This document shows, one piece after another, positions 25,851-34,805 of a DNA stretch of 64,000 bases. The notes below the pieces were generated by a model, which saw nothing but the letters and a program-made list of their open reading frames with translations, had not been told where the DNA came from and did not search any database. The stretch is from NCBI RefSeq assembly GCF_014635305.1, contig NZ_BMCS01000001.1:2108001-2172000 (forward strand), in the 5' to 3' direction. Position 1 is the first letter of the stretch, and each line of letters opens with the position of its first letter. A program made the translations under genes and the position numbers. The DNA is from Williamsia phyllosphaerae (GTDB lineage Bacteria > Actinomycetota > Actinomycetes > Mycobacteriales > Mycobacteriaceae).

Positions 25851-26957
25851 TCAGTCGGTCCAGATGGTCGCCGGATCGGTGGCCGTCCGGACCGGTCCCG
25901 CGGGCTCGTCGGTGCCGGTACGCGAGAACCGCGGTGCGGGAGCGGCTTGCATGACCGAGTCGATCTCGGTGAGGTTTCGCCGTGCGGCCATGTGCGGGTG
26001 CTCGGGGGCCTCGGCGAAGGTGAGCACCGGAGTCGTACACGCATCGGTGCCGTCGAAGATCGCCGCCCACTCGTCGCGCGTCTTCGACGCGAACGTCTCG
26101 GTGAAACGCGCCTTGAGCTCGGGCCAGCGCGCGATGTCGTTCTGGTCGGGCAGATCCGCCTCCGCCAGACCGAGTCCATTGATCATCTCGGCGTAGAACT
26201 GCGGCTCGATGGCCCCTGCGGCCATGTACTTGCCGTCCGAGGTCTCGTACACCTCGTAGTACGGCGCACCCGTGTCGAGCAGGTTCACGCCCCTCTCGTC
26301 CTGCCACAGGCCGGTGCCGCGGAAAGCCCACATCATCTGTCCCAGAACTGAAGCGCCGTCGACCATCGCGGCGTCGACCACCTGACCCTTACCCGACTGC
26401 TGCCGCTCGATGACGGCCGCGAGGACACCGAGGACGAGGAACATCGACCCTCCGCCGAAATCACCGACGAGGTTGAGGGGCGGGGTCGGACGTTCTTCGG
26501 CGCGGCCCACGGCGTGCAGGAGGCCGGTCAGCGAGATGTAGTTGATGTCGTGGCCTGCGCGGTCGGCCAGCGGCCCCTCCTGTCCCCATCCGGTCATCCG
26601 CCCGTAGATCAGTCCCTGGTTGACCGCGTGCAGATCGTCGGGGCCGAGACCCAGTCGTTCCATCACGCCGGGGCGGAAGCCCTCGACGATCACGTCGGCC
26701 TTCTCGATGAGACGGAGGACGGCCGCCTTGTCCTCGGGCGACTTCAGGTTCGCCTCGACGACCGCGGACCGCCCGCGCAGCAACTGGTCGGCATTGCGGT
26801 CCGGTGTGGGCAACGTGCCCGCTCGCTGGACGCGGATCACGTCGGCGCCGAGGTCGGCGAGCAACATCGCGGCGTGCGGACCGGGGCCGATCCCGGCGAA
26901 CTCGATCACTCGCACGCTGCTCAGCGGGCCATTCTGGGGACGGTTGCTCTCGCTCAT
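25851..26957 (-). CDS. CaiB/BaiF family protein, probable alpha-methylacyl-CoA racemase
   Basis: A 368-residue class III CoA-transferase-family protein. The N-terminal [24 protein letters not shown] is diagnostic. [11 protein letters not shown] (His-Asp of the active site in racemases) and G-D-F-G-G-G-S-M follow. The start V-R-V-I-E-F and the length match mycobacterial Mcr, which inverts the C-25 methyl centre of bile-acid- or sterol-side-chain CoA thioesters before beta-oxidation. It lies on the opposite strand inside the mft locus, splitting mftABCD-SDR from mftEFG. A CoA transferase is the alternative. Confidence 0.85.
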   Translation of the reverse strand: MSESNRPQNGPLSSVRVIEFAGIGPGPHAAMLLADLGADVIRVQRAGTLPTPDRNADQLLRGRSAVVEANLKSPEDKAAVLRLIEKADVIVEGFRPGVMERLGLGPDDLHAVNQGLIYGRMTGWGQEGPLADRAGHDINYISLTGLLHAVGRAEERPTPPLNLVGDFGGGSMFLVLGVLAAVIERQQSGKGQVVDAAMVDGASVLGQMMWAFRGTGLWQDERGVNLLDTGAPYYEVYETSDGKYMAAGAIEPQFYAEMINGLGLAEADLPDQNDIARWPELKARFTETFASKTRDEWAAIFDGTDACTTPVLTFAEAPEHPHMAARRNLTEIDSVMQAAPAPRFSRTGTDEPAGPVRTATDPATIWTD

Positions 26958-27149
26958 CGCACACCTCGTCGTCGACAGTGGGGAACGCGTCCGCACCTGG
27001 CGGCCGCACGGTACCTCAGCATCGCATAACTGAATGCGGGTTCATGTGTGGGGTGTCGGCGAGCCCCGCGCCGACGCCGGTACCGCGCGACACGCCGACG
27101 TCTCGAAATCCATTACGCGCTTCCGGTGTTCAGATCCGGCCGCGGTGTC

Positions 27150-27155
27150 TACCAT
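27150..27155 (+). promoter_or_regulatory. Probable -10 for mftE, possible leaderless mRNA
   Basis: TACCAT ends 7 nt before the mftE ATG, and the bases between hold no Shine-Dalgarno sequence. Transcription would start at or next to the ATG. No good -35 is visible, so support is moderate. Confidence 0.4.
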
Positions 27156-27162
27156 TGTCCGA

Positions 27163-27870
27163 ATGACCTGCCCCGGTGGGCTCGGTGCGCAGACGTGGAC
27201 CGAGCTGGACGAACGCGGGTGCACTCTGGTCGTACCGCTCGGGTCGGTCGAACAGCACGGACCCCATCTCCCGCTCGACACCGACGTGCGCATCGCCGCT
27301 GCGGTCGCGGAGGACGTGGCCGACCGGGTCGCCGGCGACGCGCTGGTGGCGCCCGCCCTCAACTACGGGGCGAGCGGCGAACACCAGAGCTTCCCGGGAA
27401 CCCTGTCGATCGGTCACGAGGCGCTACGGATCCTTCTCGTCGAGTTCGGACGCAGCGCCTGCCTCTGGGCCTCGCGTGTGGTGTTCGTCAACGGACACGG
27501 TGGCAACGTGGCCACCCTGTCGTCGGCCGTCGCCCTGCTACGCCATGAGGGACGCGACGTGGTCTGGTTCCCCTGCGGCGTCGCCGGGGCCGACGCCCAC
27601 GCCGGTGAGACGGAAACCTCACTGCTGCTGCATCTCTCACCCCAGCTCGTGCGCTCCGAGCGGGTCACGTCGGGCAACACCACTCCGCTGGGCGAACTGA
27701 TGGGTGCTATGCGATCCGGTGGTGTGCGGGCCGTGAGCGCAACCGGTGTCCTCGGGGATCCGGTGACCGCCAGTGCCGGCCACGGCCGGGAGCTGTTCGA
27801 CGATCTCACCGCGCGTCTGGTCTCCGCGGTCGACCGGTGGTCGCCCGACGCGAACGGCATGATCCGATGA
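27163..27870 (+). CDS. mftE: Mycofactocin precursor peptidase (creatininase family)
   Basis: A 235-residue creatininase-fold metallopeptidase that cuts the MftC-modified MftA to release the Val-Tyr-derived dipeptide. Metal-ligand motifs: V-P-L-G-S-V-E-Q-H-G-P-H-L-P (Glu, His), L-D-T-D (Asp), N-G-H-G-G-N (His) and A-G-E-T-E-T-S (Glu). I use ATG 27163, which gives the family N-terminus M-T-C-P-G-G-L-G; the frame is open back to 27034, but the extra residues have no family match. It overlaps mftF by 4 nt. Confidence 0.95.
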   Translation: MTCPGGLGAQTWTELDERGCTLVVPLGSVEQHGPHLPLDTDVRIAAAVAEDVADRVAGDALVAPALNYGASGEHQSFPGTLSIGHEALRILLVEFGRSACLWASRVVFVNGHGGNVATLSSAVALLRHEGRDVVWFPCGVAGADAHAGETETSLLLHLSPQLVRSERVTSGNTTPLGELMGAMRSGGVRAVSATGVLGDPVTASAGHGRELFDDLTARLVSAVDRWSPDANGMIR

Positions 27871-29369
27871 CGTCGAACACCACGCCATCGGTCGACGAGA
27901 CCGAGTCGGACGCCGACGAGGATCGTCCGGTCACGCCGAAACAGGCTCTTCCCAACGGGTTCCAGGTTCAGATCGACCTGCGGACGACGGTGGTCCCCGG
28001 GGGTCGGCACCTCGTGGGTGGTTCACCGCTGCGCGTGCTCTCACTGTCCGTTGCGGCGGCGGAGATGATCGACGCCGACGGTCGGATCCTCGTGAGCAGT
28101 CCGGGCACGGCTTCGCTGGCGCGGACGCTGCTCGACGCCGGCGTCGCGCACCCCCGCCCGATGTTCGGACCCACCGAGTCCGACGTCACCGTGGTGATCC
28201 CGGTGCGCGACAACCAGACCGGGGTCGATCGACTCGTGTCTGCGCTACACGGGGTGCGTGTCATCGTCGTCGACGACGGTTCCCGGGTGCCGGTGACTGC
28301 CGATGGTGCCGAGGTGATCCGTACCGAGACCAGCGCGGGGCCCGCCGCGGCCCGCAACCTGGGTGCCGCCCGGGTCCAGACAGACTTCGTGGCCTTCCTC
28401 GACTCCGACGTCACGCCGGGCTCGGACTGGCTGCCCAAACTCCTCGGCCATTTCTCCGACGAGCAGGTCGCGCTGGTCGCACCACGGATCACCGCGATGC
28501 GACCGGACGGTGGCCCGATGGCCCGGTACGAGGCACTGCACTCCTCGCTCGACATGGGGCGTCGCGAAGGGCCCGTCGCACCGGGAACTCGCATCGCCTA
28601 TGTGCCCAGTGCGGCGATGATCATGCGGCGCAGTGCGTTCGACGGATTCGACGAGTCGCTCCACGTGGCCGAGGACGTCGATCTGTGCTGGCGCCTGCGC
28701 TCGGACGGGTGGGTCATCCGATACGATCCCGTCGCGCTGGCCGAGCACGATCACCGCGCGGCGCTGCGGGCGGGCCTCGATCGTCGTCGCTACTACGGAA
28801 CCGGTGCTGCCCTGCTCACCGACCGGCACCAGACGCTGGCGTCGCCGATGGTGATGAACACCCCGATGGTGGTGGCGATGGTCGCGGCGCTCACCCGTTC
28901 CCGGTGGGGTTTCGGACTGATGGTCGCGATGATCGGGTTCATCGCCCACCGACTCCACCAGCGCATCGCGCACATCCCCGATGCCCCCCGCGTCGCCGCG
29001 CGACTCACCGCGCAGTCGGTGGGGTTCGGCTTCCTGCAGATGGCATCGGCACTGTGTCGGCACTACTGGCCGCTGTCGCTCTTGCTGGCCCTGGTGTCAC
29101 GTCGCTTCCGATCAGTGCTGCTGGCGGTGGCGCTGGCCGAGGGTGTCGTCGAGTGGATGCGCTCGGAGATGCTCAACCCCGATGCGCCTGTCCGCCTGGG
29201 TGTCACACGATTCGTCGCCATCAAACGACTCGACGATCTCGCCTACGGAACCGGGTTGTGGCAGGGCGCGGTCAGCGGTCGGAACCTCGGTGCCCTGCGC
29301 CCGGTCATCGGCCGCTGGGGCTCCGATCAGCTGCCGTCCTCCGCCGCGGGCCGACGACCACCGGAGTGA
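27867..29369 (+). CDS. mftF: Mycofactocin oligosaccharide glycosyltransferase
   Basis: A 500-residue membrane-associated GT2 enzyme that adds beta-1,4-glucose units to (pre)mycofactocin. The GT-A core starts near residue 107 with V-T-V-V-I-P-V-R-D-N and has V-V-D-D-G-S, F-L-D-S-D-V (DxD-type metal site) and E-D-V-D-L-C-W-R-L-R (catalytic base and acceptor motif). Hydrophobic segments at about 335-365 and 385-430 suggest membrane attachment. The N-terminal Q-V-Q-I-D-L-R-T block is typical of MftF. Overlaps mftE and mftG by 4 nt each. Confidence 0.95.
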   Translation: MTSNTTPSVDETESDADEDRPVTPKQALPNGFQVQIDLRTTVVPGGRHLVGGSPLRVLSLSVAAAEMIDADGRILVSSPGTASLARTLLDAGVAHPRPMFGPTESDVTVVIPVRDNQTGVDRLVSALHGVRVIVVDDGSRVPVTADGAEVIRTETSAGPAAARNLGAARVQTDFVAFLDSDVTPGSDWLPKLLGHFSDEQVALVAPRITAMRPDGGPMARYEALHSSLDMGRREGPVAPGTRIAYVPSAAMIMRRSAFDGFDESLHVAEDVDLCWRLRSDGWVIRYDPVALAEHDHRAALRAGLDRRRYYGTGAALLTDRHQTLASPMVMNTPMVVAMVAALTRSRWGFGLMVAMIGFIAHRLHQRIAHIPDAPRVAARLTAQSVGFGFLQMASALCRHYWPLSLLLALVSRRFRSVLLAVALAEGVVEWMRSEMLNPDAPVRLGVTRFVAIKRLDDLAYGTGLWQGAVSGRNLGALRPVIGRWGSDQLPSSAAGRRPPE

Positions 29370-30682
29370 AGGCGCGGCGTCGGATCGTCGTGGTCGGCGC
29401 GGGTAGCTGCGGATGCGTCGTGGCCGAGCGTCTGACCCGGGACGACACCGTCGAGGTGATCCTCCTGGAGCAGGGGCCGACGGCGGCCGACGACGCGGAT
29501 CTGGAACTGGCGATGTTGCCGGTCGGTCCGGCCTCCGACCGTGTGACCCACCATCGCTCGACCGGCGGGCTGACGCTGCCCCGGGGGCGTGGACCGGGCG
29601 GCTCATCGGCGGTCAACGGTGGTTACTTCATGCGCTGGCACGACGACGATTTCGCGGGGTGGGATCGCTCGTGGGACCTCGACGCCATCGCGGCGGCCTA
29701 CACCGACATCGACGGCGGCGTCGGAGGCGGCGGTGCCATGTCGGTACGCCGGTTCGCCGACGCCGAGTTGACCCCGATCGCGTCCGAGTTCGAAAACCAT
29801 TGGGCAGAAATCGGTTACGACCGTGTGGACAGCGTCATACCCCGGGTGGGCGTCAACCGGGTCCGATCGAACTCACGCGGCTCGCACCGCATGCCCGCTG
29901 ACCGCGCCTACCTGTGGCCGGCGAGGGGACGGACGAGCCTCACCGTTCGCGCGGGCGCACGGGCAGACCGTCTGCATGTCGACGGGGCTCGCGTCCGCGG
30001 GGTGGTGCTCGACACCGGTGAGACCATCGTCGCCGACGAGACCATCCTGTGTGCGGGCACCCTGGCGTCGGCGGCGCTGATCTCCCGGTCGACGGGCACC
30101 GCCTCGACACGGCGGATCGGCGAACACCGCGAACTGCTCGTCCGGTATCGCCCCCGAGACGACGTCGGTGCGCGGATGCCGCTGCTGCCGACCGTGCTGC
30201 ACACCGAGGACGGAATGGAGATCCGCTGCTACAACGGCGATTTCGCCCGCTACATCGACGGGGTTGAGCCGACCGGGTCGGCGATCGGCATCGCGCTCAT
30301 GAAGCCCCGCGCGGCGGGAGCGCTCGTGATCGAGGCCGGCGGAGCCCAACAGGTGGACCTCGGCGACATCGACCCGCAGGACCTCGTGCAGATGCGTTCC
30401 TGGGGTGAGCGGGTGGCGGAGATGCTCGCCGACCGACGGTTCGCGACGCTGCTCGACGCCGACAGCGTGACGGTCGACGACGATGTGCTCACGTCCCAGC
30501 ACGCCTGGGGGTCGATGCCGATGGGCGGGGTCACCGATGTCAACGGCGCGTTCCTCGGTCTCGACGGCCTGCGGGTGATCGACGGATCGATCCTGCCCGG
30601 CCCCGGATCGAGCGGGCCGCACGCCACTCTGATGATGACGGCGTCGGTCATCGCCGCGCGGTTGGCGTCGGAAAGGTTCTGA
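29366..30682 (+). CDS. mftG: Mycofactocin dehydrogenase (GMC family)
   Basis: A 438-residue GMC flavoprotein, shorter than typical choline or glucose oxidases, as usual for MftG. The FAD dinucleotide motif V-V-V-G-A-G-S-C-G-C is at the N-terminus, G-R-G-P-G-G-S-S-A-V-N-G-G forms the GMC signature, and the C-terminal H-A-W-G-S-M-P-M-G-G and V-I-D-G-S-I-L-P-G-P-G-S-S-G-P-H-A-T blocks carry the active-site histidines. MftG re-oxidises mycofactocinol and passes electrons to the respiratory chain. GTG 29366 overlaps the mftF stop. Confidence 0.95.
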   Translation: MKARRRIVVVGAGSCGCVVAERLTRDDTVEVILLEQGPTAADDADLELAMLPVGPASDRVTHHRSTGGLTLPRGRGPGGSSAVNGGYFMRWHDDDFAGWDRSWDLDAIAAAYTDIDGGVGGGGAMSVRRFADAELTPIASEFENHWAEIGYDRVDSVIPRVGVNRVRSNSRGSHRMPADRAYLWPARGRTSLTVRAGARADRLHVDGARVRGVVLDTGETIVADETILCAGTLASAALISRSTGTASTRRIGEHRELLVRYRPRDDVGARMPLLPTVLHTEDGMEIRCYNGDFARYIDGVEPTGSAIGIALMKPRAAGALVIEAGGAQQVDLGDIDPQDLVQMRSWGERVAEMLADRRFATLLDADSVTVDDDVLTSQHAWGSMPMGGVTDVNGAFLGLDGLRVIDGSILPGPGSSGPHATLMMTASVIAARLASERF

Positions 30683-30736
30683 GGTGGAGCATTACGCTGG
30701 TTCCGAAACCCGCCCCCGAGAGACCGGAGATCGACG

Positions 30737-31162
30737 ATGAGTGAACTGTCCGACCCGCAGGTGCGCGCCTTTGTCACCGAGGGCACGAAGACCGGTCACC
30801 TGGGCTACACAGCATCCGACGGTCGCCCGCTGGTCGCGCCGGTGTGGTTCGTCCTCGACGGCGACCGTATCGCCTTCAACACCGCTGCCACCACCGCCAA
30901 AGGCCGTGCGCTGGCGCGTGATCCGCGGGTCGTCATGTGCATCGACCTCCCCGAACCGCCGTACGCATTCGTGCAGGTGCAGGGCCGGGTGGAGATCAGC
31001 GAGGACCTCGACGATGTCCGGCGGATCGCCACCGCGGCCGGTGCCCGGTACATGGGGGCCGATCGGGCCGAGGAGTTCGGCGCCCGCAACGGGGTGCCCG
31101 GCGAGTTGGCGGTGTGGATCACCGAGACCAAGGTCATCGCGTCGCTGGACGCGACCGCCTGA
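30737..31162 (+). CDS. PPOX-class (F420-dependent type) split-barrel protein
   Basis: A 141-residue split beta-barrel protein of the FDOR-B/PPOX class. The G-H-L-G-Y-T-A-S-D-G-R-P-L-V-A-P-V-W-F start, A-F-N-T-A-A-T-T-A-K-G-R-A-L-A-R-D-P-R-V (cofactor phosphate loop with Thr-Lys-Arg) and V-Q-V-Q-G-R-V-E-I are typical. It likely reduces a substrate using F420H2; FMN or haem-handling relatives exist. It follows mftG by 54 nt and may be read from the same transcript. Its stop abuts the convergent acyltransferase gene. Confidence 0.87.
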   Translation: MSELSDPQVRAFVTEGTKTGHLGYTASDGRPLVAPVWFVLDGDRIAFNTAATTAKGRALARDPRVVMCIDLPEPPYAFVQVQGRVEISEDLDDVRRIATAAGARYMGADRAEEFGARNGVPGELAVWITETKVIASLDATA

Positions 31163-32581
31163 TCACCCCGCGTCGGAGCGCCGGATCAGGGCCTGGTGCG
31201 CGTCGACCGAATCCTGCAGCAACTGCATGTAGCGCGTCATGTCGGGCATGACCGTCTGATCCGAGGTCACCACGATCATGACCTTGCCCAGACCCGTGAC
31301 GACGCAGTGCGAGAGCGTCGAGTCGCCGCCCAGCGGTGAGTAGGCGAACCCCGATGCGGTCGGCACCCCCATCATCGAGCTCACCGGGGTGCGGTTGATG
31401 ACGTTGGACACCACCGTGTTCACACTCGGCCGCTTCCTCGCCCCTCCCGGCCGTGGGATGCGTTCAGTCTGCGCCACCAGACGCAGTGCCAGTGCGGGAG
31501 CAGAGTTCACGGCCTTCCAGAACTCGCTGCGGGTGATCTTCGTGGCCCGTGACTTCTCGACGGACGAACTGGTCGCGATCATGCCCAGGCGGGTGTCGAT
31601 GTCGGCCACCCTGGAGTGCACGTCGATGGCCAGCGGCACGAATTGGTTGGCGTTCTCGTCGGCCTGCGAACCGCGGGTGGACATCGGCACGAGGGCGACG
31701 AGCGACGCGTCGGGTTCCTCGCCGTGTTCGGTCAGGTACAGGTGCGCTGTGCGGCCGATGATCGACAGCAGGGCGTCGTTGACCGTCGCACCCGGGACGC
31801 GGTCGCGCACGGCCTGCAGATCGGTCAACGGGAACTCGAGATAGTCGGTCCATCGCCTGCCCTGGACCCCGGTGTTGAACCGGGTACGCGGGGCGCCGTT
31901 GCGTTCGTACTGCAGTTGCTCGGGACGCCGTGCCCGCGCGATCTGCCGCGTCTCGCGCAGCATGCGTCCGAGGTTGCCGAAAAATGTCGCCCATTCCCTT
32001 GGGGCCCTGCGTATCTGGGCCGCGGCGATGCGCGCGGTGGACGCCTCGCGCGGGCCGATCTCGACGTGTTCCGGGGGAGCGGACGGGGTGTCGGCGAGAA
32101 GTCGGTGCATCGTCTTCTCCCACGACATCCCGTCGAACGCCGCGTGGTGGAACGTCACGCACAGGATGGTCGCGAGACCGGGCTGGGACGGGAGCCCGGT
32201 GACGTTGGTGATCAGGTGCATCGACCACAGCGGACGGTCGGTGTCGAAGGGGGTGGCCGCGATGTCGGCGAGTGTCTCCTGCGCGTCGTGCCACCGCAGG
32301 CCCGGCCGATCGTCGACGACGATCTGTTCGGCGATGTCGATGGTCGGGTCGTGTACCCAGTACGGGTGACCGAGATCGCCAGGGACACGCATCAACCGGC
32401 TGGTGAACCGTTCGTCGACGCTCAATCGTCGACGGATGGTGTCGACCACCTCGTCCGCGGGAAGGTCCGCCGCGCCACCGTCGTCGTGAGCCAGGACCCA
32501 GCAGGACAACACCCGCGAGGAGATCCCCCGCGATCCGCCGAGGAACACATACGCCGAGTCGCGCGCTCGCAACTGTTTCAT
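31163..32581 (-). CDS. WS/DGAT-family O-acyltransferase
   Basis: A 472-residue acyltransferase of the wax ester synthase/diacylglycerol acyltransferase superfamily. The catalytic H-H-x-x-x-D-G motif is H-H-A-A-F-D-G, within T-F-H-H-A-A-F-D-G-M-S-W; P-L-W-S-M-H-L precedes it, N-D-A-L-L and the C-terminal V-S-N-V domain motif are also present. These enzymes esterify alcohols or diacylglycerol with acyl-CoA at the inner membrane face. Its place next to glycosyltransferases and an NRPS raises the option that it acylates a glycolipid or peptide; that role is inferred. Confidence 0.88.
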   Translation of the reverse strand: MKQLRARDSAYVFLGGSRGISSRVLSCWVLAHDDGGAADLPADEVVDTIRRRLSVDERFTSRLMRVPGDLGHPYWVHDPTIDIAEQIVVDDRPGLRWHDAQETLADIAATPFDTDRPLWSMHLITNVTGLPSQPGLATILCVTFHHAAFDGMSWEKTMHRLLADTPSAPPEHVEIGPREASTARIAAAQIRRAPREWATFFGNLGRMLRETRQIARARRPEQLQYERNGAPRTRFNTGVQGRRWTDYLEFPLTDLQAVRDRVPGATVNDALLSIIGRTAHLYLTEHGEEPDASLVALVPMSTRGSQADENANQFVPLAIDVHSRVADIDTRLGMIATSSSVEKSRATKITRSEFWKAVNSAPALALRLVAQTERIPRPGGARKRPSVNTVVSNVINRTPVSSMMGVPTASGFAYSPLGGDSTLSHCVVTGLGKVMIVVTSDQTVMPDMTRYMQLLQDSVDAHQALIRRSDAG

Positions 32582-32715
32582 CGCCGACCTTCCCGGACGC
32601 GTCGCCCGCCCCGCCCTGCGGTCACGTCATCCCGACGAAGAATCGCACACTGCGGACCGGTCAAATCCTGTAACCACGCACCGGGATGGCCGACACGCGG
32701 CGCTCGTGACGGCGC

Positions 32716-33624
32716 TCAGTTCTCCGGTAGGGAATCGGCGCGGTGCCCCGACGGGAGTTCCCGATCCGTGCGACGCAGTCCCCGCGGCACCAGACCGAAC
32801 CTCTTGGCGGTCGGATCCCACCACAGCAACGGGATCCAGACCCCGATCTGCGCGAGTCGGGCGAACTGGATACCGACCGACGCCATCACCATCGCGCGCC
32901 GGCGCCCGTGCATCGCGTAGGTACGCGGGCTGTACGCGGTGTACTTCCAGTAGCTCCGCGGGCTCGAGTACAGACGGCGTCCCGAGGTCTGCGCGTCCAT
33001 GCCGGGGATGAGGGCGATTCGCCACCCGGCGTCCCTGATCGTCAGCGACAGGTCGGCGTCTTCCATGATGTCGTCGCGGTGACTGGTCTTCCCGGCGACC
33101 TCTCGCCAGACCTCCTTGCGCATGACGCAGTTGGCGCCGATCGCCTCGCCGACCACGGTCACCTGGCCCTCGGCCAAAGCCTTGCCCACACGCCGGGTCA
33201 TACGAGCCTGAATCGCCGTGAACGGACGTTGGAGTGGCATGTCGTGCATGGTCGACATCCCGTAGCCGCCGGCGATGTCATCGGGGGCCACGGCGAAGAA
33301 GTCGACGATGTTGGCGGCCCAGCGGGGCTCAGCGTAGGTGTCGGCGTCGATACGGGCGACCAGTTCGCCGGTGGCCGTGCCGACGCCGAGGTCACGGGTG
33401 TGCTGCACACCCTGACGCGGTTCGATCAGGACCTGGACGTTGGCGTTGTCGCGGCTGTACTCCGATGCGATGGCGAACGTCTCATCGGTCGAGTTGTTGT
33501 CGACGACGATGATCTCGTCGATCGGATTCGACTGAGCGAGCAACATGTCGAGGCATCGACCGATCGACCGGGCTTCGTTGAACGCCGGGACGACCACCGA
33601 CAGTGTCGGCTGTCTGTCAGCCAT
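32716..33624 (-). CDS. GT2 family glycosyltransferase, paralogue A
   Basis: A 302-residue inverting GT-A glycosyltransferase. It has L-S-V-V-V-P-A-F-N-E-A-R-S-I-G, I-V-V-D-N-N-S-T-D (nucleotide-sugar Asp), A-R-I-D-A-D-T-Y (DxD), V-V-G-E-A-I-G-A-N-C-V-M-R and M-E-D-A-D-L-S-L-T-I-R (E-D acceptor motif), then a C-terminal part Y-T-A-Y-S-P-R-T-Y-A-M-H-G-R-R-R. A hydrophobic stretch near the end may bind the membrane. The next gene upstream is a close paralogue. The acceptor is unknown. Confidence 0.9.
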   Translation of the reverse strand: MADRQPTLSVVVPAFNEARSIGRCLDMLLAQSNPIDEIIVVDNNSTDETFAIASEYSRDNANVQVLIEPRQGVQHTRDLGVGTATGELVARIDADTYAEPRWAANIVDFFAVAPDDIAGGYGMSTMHDMPLQRPFTAIQARMTRRVGKALAEGQVTVVGEAIGANCVMRKEVWREVAGKTSHRDDIMEDADLSLTIRDAGWRIALIPGMDAQTSGRRLYSSPRSYWKYTAYSPRTYAMHGRRRAMVMASVGIQFARLAQIGVWIPLLWWDPTAKRFGLVPRGLRRTDRELPSGHRADSLPEN

Positions 33625-33752
33625 GGATCTACCCCCTGAGGTTTCCGAGGTGGTCCCCCCGCTGTGTCGGTCGGTCCGATGGTACCCGGGAGGTACCCGC
33701 GACCCCGACTCCCGGCAGACGTCTCGCGTGCCGGGCGGTGTCCTCCGTGACG

Positions 33753-34658
33753 TCAGCCCGTCCGCAGCCCCGACGGCAGTTCGCGATCGCCCTTGCGCAG
33801 CCCCGCGGGTCGGCCGCGGAAACGTCTCTCGTCGAGGTCCCACCACAGCAGCACCGCCCAGATCAGGAGATGGGCGGCGCGGGCGAACTGGATCCCGATG
33901 GCGGCGAACACCGCGGCCCGCCGTCGGCCGTGCATGGCATAGGTGCGCGGGCTGTAGGCGGTGTAGCGCCAGTAGTTCCGGGGACTCGACGCGAGCCGAC
34001 GGCCGGAAGTCTGGGCGGTCATGTCGGGGATCAGGCCGAACTTCCACCCGGCCCCGCGGATGGTCAGCGACAGGTCGGCGTCCTCCATGATGTCGCCACG
34101 CCGACTGGTCGTGCCCGCCACCTCCCGCCACACCTGGGCGCGCATCACGCAGTTCCCGCCGATCGCCTCGCCGACCACGGTCACCGACCCCGCGTCCAGT
34201 TTCGAGCGCACCCGGGCCGTCAGCCGACGCTGCATCGCCGCGAAGGGTTTCTGGAACGGCAGATCGTGCATCGTCATCATCCCGTAGCCGCCACCGATGT
34301 GATGGGGTGCCACCGCGAAGAACCGATGGATGGCAGCCACCCATCCGGCCGACGCGTAGGTGTCGGCGTCGATGCGTGCGATGAGATCGCCGGTCGCCTC
34401 GGCCACTCCCCGATCCCGGGCGTGCTGCACGCCCTGACGGGTTTCGGTCACCACGCGGACCACCGACTGCGGCCCGCTGAACGCCGCGGCGGCCCGCGCG
34501 GTGTCGTCGGAGGAGTTGTTGTCCACGACGATGATCTCGGTGGGTGGCGGCGACTGGGCCAGCAGGGCCCGCAGGCACGTGCCGATCGCGTCGGCCTCGT
34601 TGAACGCCGGTATCACCACCGACAGCGTGCGTGGTCGCTGATCGCTCATGTCAGACAT
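33753..34658 (-). CDS. GT2 family glycosyltransferase, paralogue B
   Basis: A 301-residue GT-A enzyme sharing all motifs with the gene at 32716: L-S-V-V-I-P-A-F-N-E-A-D-A-I-G, I-V-V-D-N-N-S-S-D, A-R-I-D-A-D-T-Y, V-V-G-E-A-I-G-G-N-C-V-M-R, M-E-D-A-D-L-S-L-T-I-R and the Y-T-A-Y-S-P-R-T-Y-A-M-H-G tail. I start at ATG 34656-34658 after a long G-run; an in-frame ATG at 34647-34649 is an option. The two genes are separated by 128 bp and arose by tandem duplication. Confidence 0.9.
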   Translation of the reverse strand: MSDMSDQRPRTLSVVIPAFNEADAIGTCLRALLAQSPPPTEIIVVDNNSSDDTARAAAAFSGPQSVVRVVTETRQGVQHARDRGVAEATGDLIARIDADTYASAGWVAAIHRFFAVAPHHIGGGYGMMTMHDLPFQKPFAAMQRRLTARVRSKLDAGSVTVVGEAIGGNCVMRAQVWREVAGTTSRRGDIMEDADLSLTIRGAGWKFGLIPDMTAQTSGRRLASSPRNYWRYTAYSPRTYAMHGRRRAAVFAAIGIQFARAAHLLIWAVLLWWDLDERRFRGRPAGLRKGDRELPSGLRTG

Positions 34659-34805
34659 GGATGTGAGTCCCCCCCCGGGTTGTCCCACCGATCGGCGTCG
34701 GCGTCTCGGGTTTCGATGATCGCCAGGCCGAGCGCACCGGTCAATCGTGCGTTCGCATCACACCGGGGGGTCGCACAGGTCGTACGGGGGAGTGCAGGGC
34801 TGCGG

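Noticed and set aside
27034..27162. Longer mftE starting at ATG 27034
   Set aside because: The added 43 residues have no match to the family N-terminus, while ATG 27163 gives the exact MftE start and has a plausible -10 next to it.
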